From: Sphingomonas psychrolutea
GTDB taxonomy: Bacteria; Pseudomonadota; Alphaproteobacteria; Sphingomonadales; Sphingomonadaceae
Length of the DNA: 64,000 nt
NCBI RefSeq assembly: GCF_014636175.1
Contig: NZ_BMDW01000006.1
Span: 62,001 to 126,000 of the forward strand
Reading direction: 5' to 3'
Of this stretch, positions 42,361-51,123 are shown piece after piece (positions within the stretch are counted from its first letter, which is position 1; each line of letters begins with the position of its first letter). Both the position numbers and the translations under genes were made by a program. A model generated the notes under the pieces. It worked only from the letters and a program-made list of their open reading frames with translations. It was not told the DNA's origin and made no database searches.

Positions 42361-43682
42361 CCATCCGCACCCGTTTCGCCCCGTCGCCCACCGGCATGCT
42401 CCATGTCGGCAATATCCGCACCGCGCTGCATTGCTGGCTGTGGGCGCGCAAAACTGGCGGCGCATTCTGGCTGCGGATCGACGATACCGATGCCGCGCGG
42501 AGCGAGGAGCGTTTCGTCGAGGGGATCCGCGCCGATCTGAACTGGCTGGGGCTCGTCCCCGATGGCGAAGAGCGGCAGTCGGCGCGCTTTGCCTTGTATG
42601 AGGCGCGTTTTCAGCAGTTGCGCGATGCCGGGCGGATCTATCCGGCTTATGAGACGGGGCAGGAGCTGGACCTCAAGCGCAAGATCGCCGCCGGGCGCGG
42701 CTTGCCACCGATCTACGACCGCGCGGCGCTTGCGCTCAGCGATGCGGATCGCGCCGCGCTGGAGGCCGATGGCGTCCGGCCGCACTGGCGCTTCAAGCTC
42801 GACCATGCTGCGCCGATCGTGTGGGACGATCTCATTCGCGGGCCGCAGAAGCTCGACCCCGCCACGATGAGCGACCCGGTGATTCGCCGCGCCGACGGAT
42901 CGTGGCTCTACATGCTGCCCTCGGCGATCGACGACATGGAGATGGGCATCACGCATGTCGTGCGCGGCGAGGACCATGTGTCGAACACCGCGCTGCAATT
43001 GCAGATGTTCGCGGCAATGGGCGCTGCACCGCCCGCCTTCGCGCATGAAGCGTTGCTGGTCGGGACCGAGGGGAAATTGTCGAAGCGCCTGGGATCGCTT
43101 GGCGTCGCGCATTTCCGGGAGATCGGCATCGAACCCACCGCCGTACGCGCGCTGCTCGCGCGGATCGGGACGAGCTTGCCGGTCGAACCGCTGGCCGAGT
43201 CGGCGGCGCTGATCGAGAGCTTCGATTTCAGCGTGTTCGGCCGCGCACCGGCACGGTTCGATGAAGCCGAGCTTGCGGGCTTGAACGCCAAGATCGTGCA
43301 TCAGCTCGATTTCGATACGGTCGTGGCGCGCTTGCCGGGCGGCATGGGCGCGGTCGAGTGGGATGCGGTGCGTCCCAACCTCGCGACCGTCGCCGACGCG
43401 GCCGAGTGGTGGGGCGTGATCGAAGGTCCGATCGCGGCGACGCGCGACTCCGCCGACAGCGATTTCCTCGCCGCCGCCGCGCGCGCGGCGGCAACAATTC
43501 CGTGGGATGGTGACCCGTGGCACGCGCTCACCGCCGCGCTGAAGGCCGAGACCGGGCGGAGCGGCAAAACGCTGTTCCTGCCGCTGCGCCGCGCGCTGAC
43601 CGGGCGCGATCATGGTCCTGATATGAAGACCTTGCTGCCGCTGATCGGGCAGGACCGCGCCATTTCGCGCTTGTCCAGCTAG
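42357..43682 (+). CDS. gltX: Glutamyl-tRNA synthetase (GltX2 type)
   Basis: The 441-residue product has the HIGH-like site FAPSPTGMLHVGNIRTAL and a KLSKR lysine loop (GKLSKRLGSLGV). Alphaproteobacteria often have two such enzymes, with the second charging tRNA-Gln for the transamidation route; its length and divergence fit that second type, but the amino-acid specificity cannot be settled from sequence. It has no gap from the vapC toxin gene, so its expression depends at least partly on the toxin-antitoxin promoter. Confidence 0.9.
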   Translation: MTIRTRFAPSPTGMLHVGNIRTALHCWLWARKTGGAFWLRIDDTDAARSEERFVEGIRADLNWLGLVPDGEERQSARFALYEARFQQLRDAGRIYPAYETGQELDLKRKIAAGRGLPPIYDRAALALSDADRAALEADGVRPHWRFKLDHAAPIVWDDLIRGPQKLDPATMSDPVIRRADGSWLYMLPSAIDDMEMGITHVVRGEDHVSNTALQLQMFAAMGAAPPAFAHEALLVGTEGKLSKRLGSLGVAHFREIGIEPTAVRALLARIGTSLPVEPLAESAALIESFDFSVFGRAPARFDEAELAGLNAKIVHQLDFDTVVARLPGGMGAVEWDAVRPNLATVADAAEWWGVIEGPIAATRDSADSDFLAAAARAAATIPWDGDPWHALTAALKAETGRSGKTLFLPLRRALTGRDHGPDMKTLLPLIGQDRAISRLSS

Positions 43683-43783
43683 TCGGCACGCAATGATACT
43701 TTGTCTCTTGCGTCTGCAATGTAATAATGTAACATCTACTCTACGCCCGACATCCGATCGGACGACACAGATGGAGATGGACG

Positions 43784-44455
43784 ATGTATGCAGATCGTTA
43801 TGGCAATCGCCGCGGGCTCGATCCGGCGGGCGCTACGCTCTCACTCGGCATGTGTGGCCTCGTGGCGTTCGGCCTGACGCTCGCGACCCCCAATATTGCG
43901 CGGCACATCGAAACGGTGCTGACGGGCGTCAACATTCCGCTCCCCACCGATCCGCCGCCGATCGAAAAACCCAAGCCACAGCCGCTGATCAAGACCACCA
44001 AGCCAGTCCCAACGCAGCAACGCGACCCGATCGACATGACCAAGCAGACGGTCACGCTCGCGTCTGGCGCAGACACCGGCGTGCACGTGGATTCGCTCCC
44101 GCTCGATACGCTCACGGCCGGGACGGGAACCGATATCGGCACGATCATCGCGCCGCACACCCCGGTGCTGCGCGATCCCACGCTCGATTCGCGCTATAGC
44201 GACACTTTCCAACCCGCTTATCCAAGCGACATGCGCCTCGGCGAGCGCGAGGGCCGCGTCGTCGTGCGCGTGCTGATCGGCGCCGATGGTCGGGTCAAGG
44301 ACGTCCAGCAAATCAGCGCAGCAAGCCCGTCCTTCTTCGAAGCGACGCGCAAGCAAGCGCTCGCCAAATGGCGTTTCAAACCCGGCACCAAGGATGGCGT
44401 CGCGATCGAAGCGTGGCACACGATGGCGGTCCGCTTCGTCCTCGATGAGGGGTAA
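43784..44455 (+). CDS. tonB: TonB-family energy transducer
   Basis: The 223-residue protein has an N-terminal membrane segment (LSLGMCGLVAFGLTLATP), a Pro/Lys-rich spacer (PLPTDPPPIEKPKPQPLIKT) and a C-terminal TonB domain (REGRVVVRVLIGADGRVKDV, ATRKQALAKWRFKPGTKDG). It passes energy from ExbBD to outer-membrane receptors such as the one at 7820. GGAG seven bases upstream supports the ATG. No exbB or exbD is adjacent. Confidence 0.88.
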   Translation: MYADRYGNRRGLDPAGATLSLGMCGLVAFGLTLATPNIARHIETVLTGVNIPLPTDPPPIEKPKPQPLIKTTKPVPTQQRDPIDMTKQTVTLASGADTGVHVDSLPLDTLTAGTGTDIGTIIAPHTPVLRDPTLDSRYSDTFQPAYPSDMRLGEREGRVVVRVLIGADGRVKDVQQISAASPSFFEATRKQALAKWRFKPGTKDGVAIEAWHTMAVRFVLDEG

Positions 44456-44526
44456 TATATGCGCGCGGCGGCTCTAGCAGTGCTGGGGACTGGCATCGGC
44501 CGCCCGCCGCGCCTATCTTCCCGAGC

Positions 44527-44877
44527 ATGAATCTCCGCCAATATTTCTCTCCGATCCGCGCGTTTCGCGACTTGCGTAGCTATGTCGTCACGCGGCGGCC
44601 GCATCAGATCGGCTTCATGGCGCTGTCGCTGGTGCTCAGCTACACGATGATCATGGGGACGCTCGACGTGTCGCGCATGCCGCCGCCCGCTTATCACCGC
44701 GAGATTATCTATGTGCAGCAATGGCGCGCCGATCGCACCGATGCCGAGATCATCGCGCAACAAAAGATCGACGGGGTCGAGCAGACCCGGCAGGAGCAGG
44801 AGCTCAAGCGCCTCCAGGCCGAGCGTAAAGTGCAGTTGAAAAAATTGGACAATACCCTGAAATCCTTCGGCATTTGA
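44527..44877 (+). CDS. Small inner-membrane protein with coiled-coil tail
   Basis: The 116-residue product has one membrane helix (IGFMALSLVLSYTMIMGTL, about 28-46), then a periplasmic stretch (YHREIIYVQQWRADRTDAE) and a charged coiled-coil end (QTRQEQELKRLQAERKVQLK). I recognise no family name; similar proteins are found near ribD in sphingomonads from memory. It runs just ahead of ribD, and the riboflavin transcript may include it. Confidence 0.72.
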   Translation: MNLRQYFSPIRAFRDLRSYVVTRRPHQIGFMALSLVLSYTMIMGTLDVSRMPPPAYHREIIYVQQWRADRTDAEIIAQQKIDGVEQTRQEQELKRLQAERKVQLKKLDNTLKSFGI

Positions 44878-44879
44878 CG

Positions 44880-45899
44880 GTGAATGACAGGCGCTGGATG
44901 GGCGCGGCGCTGGCGCTGGGCGAACGCGGGCGCGGGCGCACCGCGCCCAATCCCAACGTTGGCTGCGTCATCGTGGCCGAAGGCCGCGTTGTGGGGCGCG
45001 GCTGGACGCAACCCGGCGGGCGTCCGCATGCCGAGGCGATGGCGTTGGCCGAGGCCGGCGATAAGTCGCGCGGCGCGACTGTCTATACGACGCTTGAACC
45101 CTGCGCGCACGTTTCGGTGCGGGGCCCCGCCTGCAGCGATTTGCTGCAATTGGCGAACGTCGCACGCGTCGTCATTGCGCTGGGCGATCCCGATCCGCGC
45201 ACCGATGGTAGCGGCGTCGCCCGCTTGCGCGCCGCCGGGATTGCGGTCGATGTCGGTCCCTGCGCCGCCGAAGCGCGATCGGCAATGGCCGGGTTCCTCA
45301 CGCGGCGCGCACTCGGGCGGCCGCACGTGACGCTCAAGCTCGCCGTGTCGCTCGACGGAGCGACCGCGCTCGGGTCGGGCCTCAGCAAATGGATCACCGG
45401 CGCCGCGGCGCGCGCGCACGCGCATCTCGAACGCGCGCGGCATGAGGCGATCCTGGTCGGGTGCGGGACGATCGAGGCCGACGCTCCGGCGCTCGACGTG
45501 CGCCTCGCCGGGCTGGAGCCGCGCGCGCCACGCCGCATCGTCCTGTCGCAAACCGCGAGCGAAGGCTGGGAGCGGATCGCCACCCCGCACGCCATCGCCA
45601 CACTCGCCGGAGTCGATTATCTGTTGGTCGAAGGCGGCGCGACGACGGCGGCGGCGTTTCTTTCAGCCGATCTCGTCGACCGCCTCTTGCTGTACCGCGC
45701 GCCGATCATGGTGGGCGGTGGACGCACGCTGCCCGACATCGGGCTGACCGGTCTTACCGACGCGCATGGCCGCTGGCACATCAGCGACGCGCGCACCCTT
45801 GGCAGCGACCGGCTCGAGGTTTACGAGCGCGTAAGGGATTCCGCTGTCCCAGCAAAAGTGGCAACCGGTTTTGCGCCCGGGGACGGCGGCAAAGGATAA
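44880..45899 (+). CDS. ribD: Riboflavin biosynthesis deaminase/reductase
   Basis: The 339-residue product has an N-terminal cytidine-deaminase-type zinc site (HAEAMALAEAGD, TLEPCAHVS, GPACSD) and a C-terminal reductase domain (VTLKLAVSLDGATALGSGLSKW, LLVEGGATTAAAF). It converts the first pyrimidine of riboflavin synthesis in two steps. The GTG at 44880 (MNDRRWMGAALALG) is preferred to the TTG at 44874. It is followed by ribE, ribAB and ribH in pathway order. Confidence 0.93.
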   Translation: MNDRRWMGAALALGERGRGRTAPNPNVGCVIVAEGRVVGRGWTQPGGRPHAEAMALAEAGDKSRGATVYTTLEPCAHVSVRGPACSDLLQLANVARVVIALGDPDPRTDGSGVARLRAAGIAVDVGPCAAEARSAMAGFLTRRALGRPHVTLKLAVSLDGATALGSGLSKWITGAAARAHAHLERARHEAILVGCGTIEADAPALDVRLAGLEPRAPRRIVLSQTASEGWERIATPHAIATLAGVDYLLVEGGATTAAAFLSADLVDRLLLYRAPIMVGGGRTLPDIGLTGLTDAHGRWHISDARTLGSDRLEVYERVRDSAVPAKVATGFAPGDGGKG

Positions 45900-45909
45900 A
45901 CCAAAACCC

Positions 45910-46518
45910 ATGTTCACGGGCATCATCACCGATATCGGCAGCATCGACCGGATCGAGGCGCGCGGCGACCGGCGCATCTTCGTAAGCACCGCTTACGATA
46001 TGACGAGCGTCGATCTCGGCGCGTCGATCGCCTGTTCGGGCGTGTGCCTGACCGTCATCAACAAGGGGCCGGGCTGGTTCGCAGTCGATGTTTCGGGTGA
46101 AACCGTGTCGCGCACCCCCGCCGACCAATGGATCGCCGGACGCCGCCTCAATCTGGAGCGCGCGCTGAAGCTGGGCGAGGAATTGGGTGGCCACATCGTC
46201 ACCGGGCACGTTGATGGGATTGGGACGGTCGCCAATGTCGCCATCGACGGCGATTCGTGGAAGGTCGATATTTCGGTTCCGGCCGACCTCGCACCTTTCA
46301 TCGCCTCCAAGGGCTCGGTCACCGTCGATGGCGTGTCGCTGACGGTCAACGCCGTAACCGACCATGCCGACGCCTCGGTCTTCTCGCTCAACATCATTCC
46401 GCACACACAAAAGGTGACGACGCTCGGCACGCTTACCGCTGGTGCCGATGTGAACATCGAAATCGACGTCCTCGCCCGCTATTTAAAACGTATGGAGCAT
46501 TATCGTGCAAAAGCCTGA
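45910..46518 (+). CDS. ribE: Riboflavin synthase, alpha subunit
   Basis: The 202-residue protein starts MFTGIITDIGSIDRIEARGD and contains two lumazine-binding repeats (GVCLTVINKG and GVSLTVNAVT). It converts two lumazines to one riboflavin. It lies 10 bases after ribD and overlaps ribAB by 14 bases, so the operon is tightly coupled. No FMN riboswitch was seen upstream of ribD or ribE. Confidence 0.94.
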   Translation: MFTGIITDIGSIDRIEARGDRRIFVSTAYDMTSVDLGASIACSGVCLTVINKGPGWFAVDVSGETVSRTPADQWIAGRRLNLERALKLGEELGGHIVTGHVDGIGTVANVAIDGDSWKVDISVPADLAPFIASKGSVTVDGVSLTVNAVTDHADASVFSLNIIPHTQKVTTLGTLTAGADVNIEIDVLARYLKRMEHYRAKA

Positions 46519-47653
46519 AGTAGCCCGGCTCCGCCACGGGTTCCTCTCCTCGCCCGAGGATTTGATCGATGAGGCCAAGAATGGCCGCATGTTCATCCTG
46601 GTTGATGACGAAGACCGCGAGAATGAGGGCGATCTTGTCATCCCGGCGCAAATGGCGACGCCGGAGAAGATCAACTTCATGGCCAAACATGGTCGTGGCC
46701 TGATCTGCCTCGCGCTGACCAAGCGCCGCGTCGACGAACTCGGCCTCGACTTGATGAGCCGTCACAACGGCACGCGCCACGAAACCGCCTTCACCACTTC
46801 GATCGAGGCGCGTGACGGCGTCACCACCGGCATTTCGGCGGCCGATCGCGCGCGCACCATTGCGGTCGCGATCGATGCGTCAAAGGGCAAGGACGAGATC
46901 GTCACCCCCGGCCATGTCTTCCCGCTCGTCGCGCGCGACGGCGGCGTGCTGGTGCGCGCTGGCCATACAGAGGCGGCGGTCGATGTCTCGCGCCTCGCCG
47001 GGCTCAACCCGTCGGGCGTCATTTGCGAGATCATGAACGAGGATGGCACGATGAGCCGCCTCGACGATCTTGTGTCGTTCGCACAGCTCCACAACCTCAA
47101 GATCGGCACGATCCGCGATCTGATCGCCTATCGCCGCCGCCACGATCATTTGGTCGAGAAGCGCGCCGAAATGGCGTTCGAGTCGAAATGGGGCGGGCAA
47201 TGGAAGGCGATGACCTTCTTCAACAAGGCGACCGGCGAAGAGTCGATCGCTTTGGTCAAGGGCAAGATCGATCCCACCAACCCGACGCTGGTACGGATGC
47301 ACACCGCCTCTTATTTCGTCGACATGTTCGGCGAGCAATCCGAACGCGCGGGGTTGCTCTCGCGGTCGATGGAATTGATCGCCGAGGCCGGGGCCGGGGT
47401 CATCGTCGTGATCAATCGCCCGATGAAGGATTCGGTCACGCGCTTCATGAAGCTGCGCGGCGAAGGCAAGGGTGCGGGGGCTCCGGAAGTCGAGGAATTG
47501 CGCGATTACGGCGTCGGCGCGCAGATCCTTGCCGAATTGGGCGTCGAGGAAATGGTGCTGCTCACCAACACGCATCATGCGCTCGTAGGCCTCGAAGGGT
47601 ATGGCCTGTCGATCGTCGATGAGCGCGCGATCCCGGGGACGGGCGGGGAGTAA
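46505..47653 (+). CDS. ribB: DHBP synthase with degenerate GTP cyclohydrolase II half
   Basis: The N-terminal half of the 382-residue protein is a DHBP synthase ([46 protein letters not shown]). The C-terminal half aligns with RibA but lacks the three zinc cysteines: where CxxxxxxxxxxCxC is expected it reads [20 protein letters not shown]. It can hardly act as a GTP cyclohydrolase, so GTP entry must come from another gene. Such single-function fusions are known in alphaproteobacteria. The GTG at 46505 overlaps ribE by 14 bases. Confidence 0.9.
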   Translation: MQKPEVARLRHGFLSSPEDLIDEAKNGRMFILVDDEDRENEGDLVIPAQMATPEKINFMAKHGRGLICLALTKRRVDELGLDLMSRHNGTRHETAFTTSIEARDGVTTGISAADRARTIAVAIDASKGKDEIVTPGHVFPLVARDGGVLVRAGHTEAAVDVSRLAGLNPSGVICEIMNEDGTMSRLDDLVSFAQLHNLKIGTIRDLIAYRRRHDHLVEKRAEMAFESKWGGQWKAMTFFNKATGEESIALVKGKIDPTNPTLVRMHTASYFVDMFGEQSERAGLLSRSMELIAEAGAGVIVVINRPMKDSVTRFMKLRGEGKGAGAPEVEELRDYGVGAQILAELGVEEMVLLTNTHHALVGLEGYGLSIVDERAIPGTGGE

Positions 47654-47679
47654 CATTCCCTCCCTTCTTTGACCCTCCG

Positions 47680-47781
47680 CTTCCACGGCGAAGGCCGGGG
47701 CCCAGTCTCAGAGGTCGCAGAAGCGGGGTATGCACGCTCATTAAAGCGCTCGTAACTGGGCCCCGGCCTTCGCCGGGGAAG
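47680..47781. repeat. Paired-palindrome (REP-like) repeat, type A
   Basis: 27-bp inverted arms at 47680-47706 and 47755-47781 differ at one base and share the GGCGAAGGCCGGGGCCCAGT core with the repeat at 21504. The spacer is 48 bp and unlike the first one. It fills the ribB-ribH gap. Confidence 0.9.
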
Positions 47782-47810
47782 CGCAGCAAACGAACGGAGT
47801 TTCCAATTTC

Positions 47811-48230
47811 ATGGCCAAGATCCTCATCGTCGAAGCGCGCTTCTACGACCATTTGAACGACATGCTCCTCGCCGGCGCGCGCGCCGCGATCGAGCAGGCC
47901 GGACACGCGCATGAGACGATCACCGTCCCCGGCGCACTCGAAATCCCCGGCGCGATTGCGCTGGCGGCCGAAAGCGGTGCCTATGACGCGTTCGTCGCGC
48001 TCGGCGTGGTGATTCGCGGCGAGACCTATCATTTCGAGATCGTCGCGGGCGAAAGCGCGCGCGGGATCATGGCGCTGTCGATGGACGGCCTTGCGATCGG
48101 CAACGGCATCCTGACCACCGAAAACGAAGCGCAGGCAATCGCCCGTGCCGACCGCGCCCAACTCGACAAGGGCGGCGGCGCGGCGAACGCGGCGCTGGCG
48201 ATGCTGGCGCTCAAGGGCCGCTTCGGCTGA
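47811..48230 (+). CDS. ribH: 6,7-dimethyl-8-ribityllumazine synthase
   Basis: The 139-residue protein has the lumazine synthase signatures: [20 protein letters not shown], the substrate loop [17 protein letters not shown], and [20 protein letters not shown] with the catalytic His region. It is the last pathway enzyme before RibE. GGAG lies 13 bases upstream. A paired palindrome separates it from ribB, so it may be read separately. Confidence 0.95.
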   Translation: MAKILIVEARFYDHLNDMLLAGARAAIEQAGHAHETITVPGALEIPGAIALAAESGAYDAFVALGVVIRGETYHFEIVAGESARGIMALSMDGLAIGNGILTTENEAQAIARADRAQLDKGGGAANAALAMLALKGRFG

Positions 48231-48257
48231 ACGCGAGCCTGCGCGCGTGAAGCACGC

Positions 48258-48347
48258 CGTGTTCCTGCGCAGGCAGGAACCCAGGGCTTAGAAACTCAAC
48301 CTCTGGCGGTTCGCGCGACCCTGGGCTCCTGCCTTCGCAGGAGCACG
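48258..48347. repeat. Paired-palindrome repeat, type B
   Basis: 29-bp inverted arms (48258-48286, 48319-48347) match at 26 positions. Each arm is also its own hairpin: TTCCTG/CAGGAA on the left, CTCCTG/CAGGAG on the right, so two of the three differences between the arms keep pairing inside each arm. It lies in the ribH-P450 gap. Confidence 0.88.
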
Positions 48348-48416
48348 AAACGGAGCAAAAGGCTTGCGACGCGCACCATAACCCCCGGCATACGCGCTCT
48401 TCCCACCATCGCTGCG

Positions 48417-48440
48417 CTTACTTATACAGGTGTCAGTAAG
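48417..48440. promoter_or_regulatory. Operator-like inverted repeat before the P450 gene
   Basis: CTTACTTATAC and GTGTCAGTAAG surround AG and form an imperfect dyad (outer CTTACT/AGTAAG perfect) 13 bases before the ATG and directly before the GGAG. Size and layout fit a TetR-type repressor site; no regulator gene is adjacent. Confidence 0.45.
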
Positions 48441-48453
48441 CAGGAGCGCGATC

Positions 48454-49827
48454 ATGGCCTACGCCCACACGCATAAAGCCAATCCGCATTGGCTGCCGCC
48501 GCAGAAACAGTCTGCGATCCACGCGATTCCGGGTGAGGATGGACTGCCCTTTGTCGGCAACACCTTCCGTATGCTGAAAGATCCGGTCGGTTTCGGGCAC
48601 CGCATGATCGCCACCTATGGCCCGATTTTCCGCAACAATGCCTTTGGCGGCCCGACCGTCAGCCTGATGGGGCCCGAGGCCAACGAGCTGGTGCTGTTCG
48701 ACCGCGACCGCGTCTTTTCGTCCGAACAGGGCTGGGGTCCGCTGCTCAACTTGCTGTTCCCGCGCGGGTTGATGCTGATGGATTTCGACAAGCACCGCGC
48801 CGACCGCCGCGTGATGGCGGTCGCGTTCAAGCCCGAGCCGATGCGGCATTATGCCGAGACGCTTAATGCCGGAATTGCACGGTCGGTCGCCGATTGGGGC
48901 TGCAAGCCGCTTAAATTCTACGATGCGGTCAAGGAACTGACGCTCGATCTGGCGGCGGAAAGCTTCCTCGGCATGCCGCTCGGCGCGGAGGCGACCAAGA
49001 TCAACCAGGCGTTCGTCGACGAAGTACAAGCCTCGGTCACCCCGATCCGCATTCCATTGCCCGGCTCGCAAATGCGCAAGGGTGTAAAGGCACGGCAATA
49101 TCTGATCGACCTGTTCAAACGCGAGATCCCTGCCCGCCGCAGCGGCACCGGCCAGGATTTCTTCTCGCAATTCTGCCGCGCGACGGGCGATGACGGGCAG
49201 CCGCTCTCCGCCGACGCGATCGCCGATCACATGAATTTCCTGATGATGGCGGCGCATGACACGATCACATCGTCCGCGACGAGCCTGATCATGCTGCTCG
49301 GCCGCAATCCCGAATGGCAGGAGAAGATCCGTGCCGAAATTGCGGACCTTGGGCTGAACGAGACCGGGGGCTTGCCCTACGGCCAGCTCGACCGGCTCGA
49401 ATTGACCGACATGGCGTTCAAGGAAGCGCTGCGGCTGATTCCGCCGGTGCCGTCACTGCCAAGGCGTGCGGTCAAGCCGTTCGACTTTGGCGGCTATCAC
49501 ATTCCGGCGGGCAGCACGGTGAGCGTCAGCGTCGCCTACACCCACACGATGCCCGAGCTATGGCCCGATCCCTACACCTTCGATCCGCTGCGCTTCACCC
49601 CCGACAAGGTCCGCGCGCGACACAAATATGCGTGGGTGCCGTTCGGCGGCGGCGCGCATATGTGCCTGGGGCTGCACTTCGCGACGATGCAAATCCGCAT
49701 CCTCGTCACGCAATTGCTCAGCCGTTACCGCATCGAGCTCGACGAAGGATCGGGCGCGGAATGGCAAGCCTGGCCCATTCCGCGCCCCAAGGACGGTTTG
49801 CCGCTGCGGTTCGTGCCGCTTTCCTGA
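48454..49827 (+). CDS. Cytochrome P450
   Basis: The 457-residue protein has the P450 marks: I-helix AAHDTITSS, ExxR in KEALRL and the heme-binding loop FGGGAHMCLG with Cys404. It is soluble (no membrane anchor), so it needs ferredoxin and reductase partners, which are not next to it. The substrate is unknown; the N terminus (GEDGLPFVGNTFRML) resembles CYP120-like or eukaryote-type sequences more than typical bacterial fatty-acid P450s. GGAG lies seven bases before the ATG and an operator-like dyad just upstream. Its stop sits within a paired palindrome. Confidence 0.9.
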   Translation: MAYAHTHKANPHWLPPQKQSAIHAIPGEDGLPFVGNTFRMLKDPVGFGHRMIATYGPIFRNNAFGGPTVSLMGPEANELVLFDRDRVFSSEQGWGPLLNLLFPRGLMLMDFDKHRADRRVMAVAFKPEPMRHYAETLNAGIARSVADWGCKPLKFYDAVKELTLDLAAESFLGMPLGAEATKINQAFVDEVQASVTPIRIPLPGSQMRKGVKARQYLIDLFKREIPARRSGTGQDFFSQFCRATGDDGQPLSADAIADHMNFLMMAAHDTITSSATSLIMLLGRNPEWQEKIRAEIADLGLNETGGLPYGQLDRLELTDMAFKEALRLIPPVPSLPRRAVKPFDFGGYHIPAGSTVSVSVAYTHTMPELWPDPYTFDPLRFTPDKVRARHKYAWVPFGGGAHMCLGLHFATMQIRILVTQLLSRYRIELDEGSGAEWQAWPIPRPKDGLPLRFVPLS

Positions 49828-49970
49828 TCCTCCCCGGCACGGGGAGGGGGACCATCCGGCTTCTTCAGCCGGATGGTGGAGGGGGGCTGCCACGGACGTG
49901 GCGTTTGCAGCACGCCCCCTCCACCCTTCGCTGAATGCTCAGGGTCCCCCTCCCCGGCACGGGGAGGATC
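49826..49970. repeat. Paired-palindrome repeat, type C, nested
   Basis: Arms at 49826-49853 and 49943-49970 (GATCCTCCCCGGCACGGGGA core, with a 5-base difference only in the hairpin loop) enclose a second hairpin CCATCCGGC/GCCGGATGG (about 49852-49876) and a longer GGAGGGGG/CCCCCTCC pair. The left arm overlaps the P450 stop codon, and the right arm ends four bases before the convergent alkene reductase stop. Confidence 0.88.
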
Positions 49971-49973
49971 GGA

Positions 49974-51065
49974 TTATTCCGCCGTCGCTGTCTCCAGAAA
50001 CGGATAGTCAATATAACCTTCCGGCCCCTGGCTATACCAGGTCCGCGGGTTGCCGGGGTTGAGCGGCGCGCCAGTGCGCAGCCGCGCGGGCAGATCGGGA
50101 TTGGCGAGGAAGGTGCGACCGAACGCGATCGCGTCCGCCGTGCCATTGTCGAGCACGACCTGCGCTTCCTCGACCGTCGTATAGTCCGAGTTCAGCACCA
50201 GCGGCTTCGAGAAGACCTGGCGGATCGCCGGCGAGAGCTTGGGCACTTCGGTCCGGCCGAACGTGCCATCCGGCCCCGGCTCGCGCAATTCGAGAAAGGC
50301 GATGCCAATCTCGTCGAGCGCCTTGGCCGCCGCCGTGAACAAGGGTGCGGGGTTGCTGTCATCGACGCCTTGCGAATCGCCATTGGGCGACAGGCGAATC
50401 GACGTCCGATCCGCCCCCGCCACGCCTGCGACGCGCTCGGTCACTTCGCGCATCAGGCGGATGCGATTCTCGATCGATCCGCCATAGCGGTCGTCGCGCA
50501 AGTTGGCATTGTCGCGCAGGAACTGGTCGAGCAGATACCCGTTGGCGCCGTGAATCTGCACGCCGTCGAACCCGGCGCGCAGCGCATTACGCGTCGCATG
50601 CTCGTAATCCGCCAGCAGGCGCGGGATCTCGTCGAGCTCGAGCGGCCGCGCGACCTCGAAATCCTGCTTGCCGTCATAGGTATGCGCCTGCCCCGCCGTG
50701 GCCGTCGCCGAGGATGACACCGGCTGCCCACCGATCACCGAGGAATGGACCTGGCGGCCCATATGCCACATCTGCACCATGATCTTGCCGCCGGCCGCAT
50801 GGACCGAATCGACCACCGGCTTCCAATGTTCGATCTGCTCGTCGGTCCACAGCCCCGGCGCGAACGGCCAGCCGAGCCCTTCCCGGCTGATGCCGGTGGC
50901 TTCCGAGATGATCAGCCCGGCGCTGGCGCGCTGGGTATAATAGTCGATCATCAAATCAGTCGGCACCGCCTCTTTGGTCGCGCGACCGCGCGTGAGTGGC
51001 GCCATCAGGATACGGTTGGGCGCGTGGATCGCGCCGAGCTGGATCGGGTCGAAAAGGCTGGGCAT
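49974..51065 (-). CDS. Old yellow enzyme family alkene reductase
   Basis: The 363-residue protein is an FMN-dependent OYE (NemA-like): MPSLFDPIQLGAIHAPNRIL, then MWHMGRQVHSS, FDGVQIHGANGYLLDQFLRD with the substrate-binding His-Gly-Ala-Asn, and DRYGGSIENR. It reduces activated double bonds of enals, quinones or nitroesters using NAD(P)H. GGAG five bases before the ATG at 51065 fixes the start; an upstream in-frame extension is spurious. The gap to the divergent transporter is 58 bp. Confidence 0.93.
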   Translation of the reverse strand: MPSLFDPIQLGAIHAPNRILMAPLTRGRATKEAVPTDLMIDYYTQRASAGLIISEATGISREGLGWPFAPGLWTDEQIEHWKPVVDSVHAAGGKIMVQMWHMGRQVHSSVIGGQPVSSSATATAGQAHTYDGKQDFEVARPLELDEIPRLLADYEHATRNALRAGFDGVQIHGANGYLLDQFLRDNANLRDDRYGGSIENRIRLMREVTERVAGVAGADRTSIRLSPNGDSQGVDDSNPAPLFTAAAKALDEIGIAFLELREPGPDGTFGRTEVPKLSPAIRQVFSKPLVLNSDYTTVEEAQVVLDNGTADAIAFGRTFLANPDLPARLRTGAPLNPGNPRTWYSQGPEGYIDYPFLETATAE

Positions 51066-51123
51066 GGAAACTCCGTTTTGTTTTGCTACCTGACGTTTAG
51101 CAGATAGGACGCTACAGCGCGCC

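Noticed and set aside
44456..45909. FMN riboswitch for the rib genes
   Set aside because: No long structured leader precedes ribD or ribE; genes are nearly contiguous.
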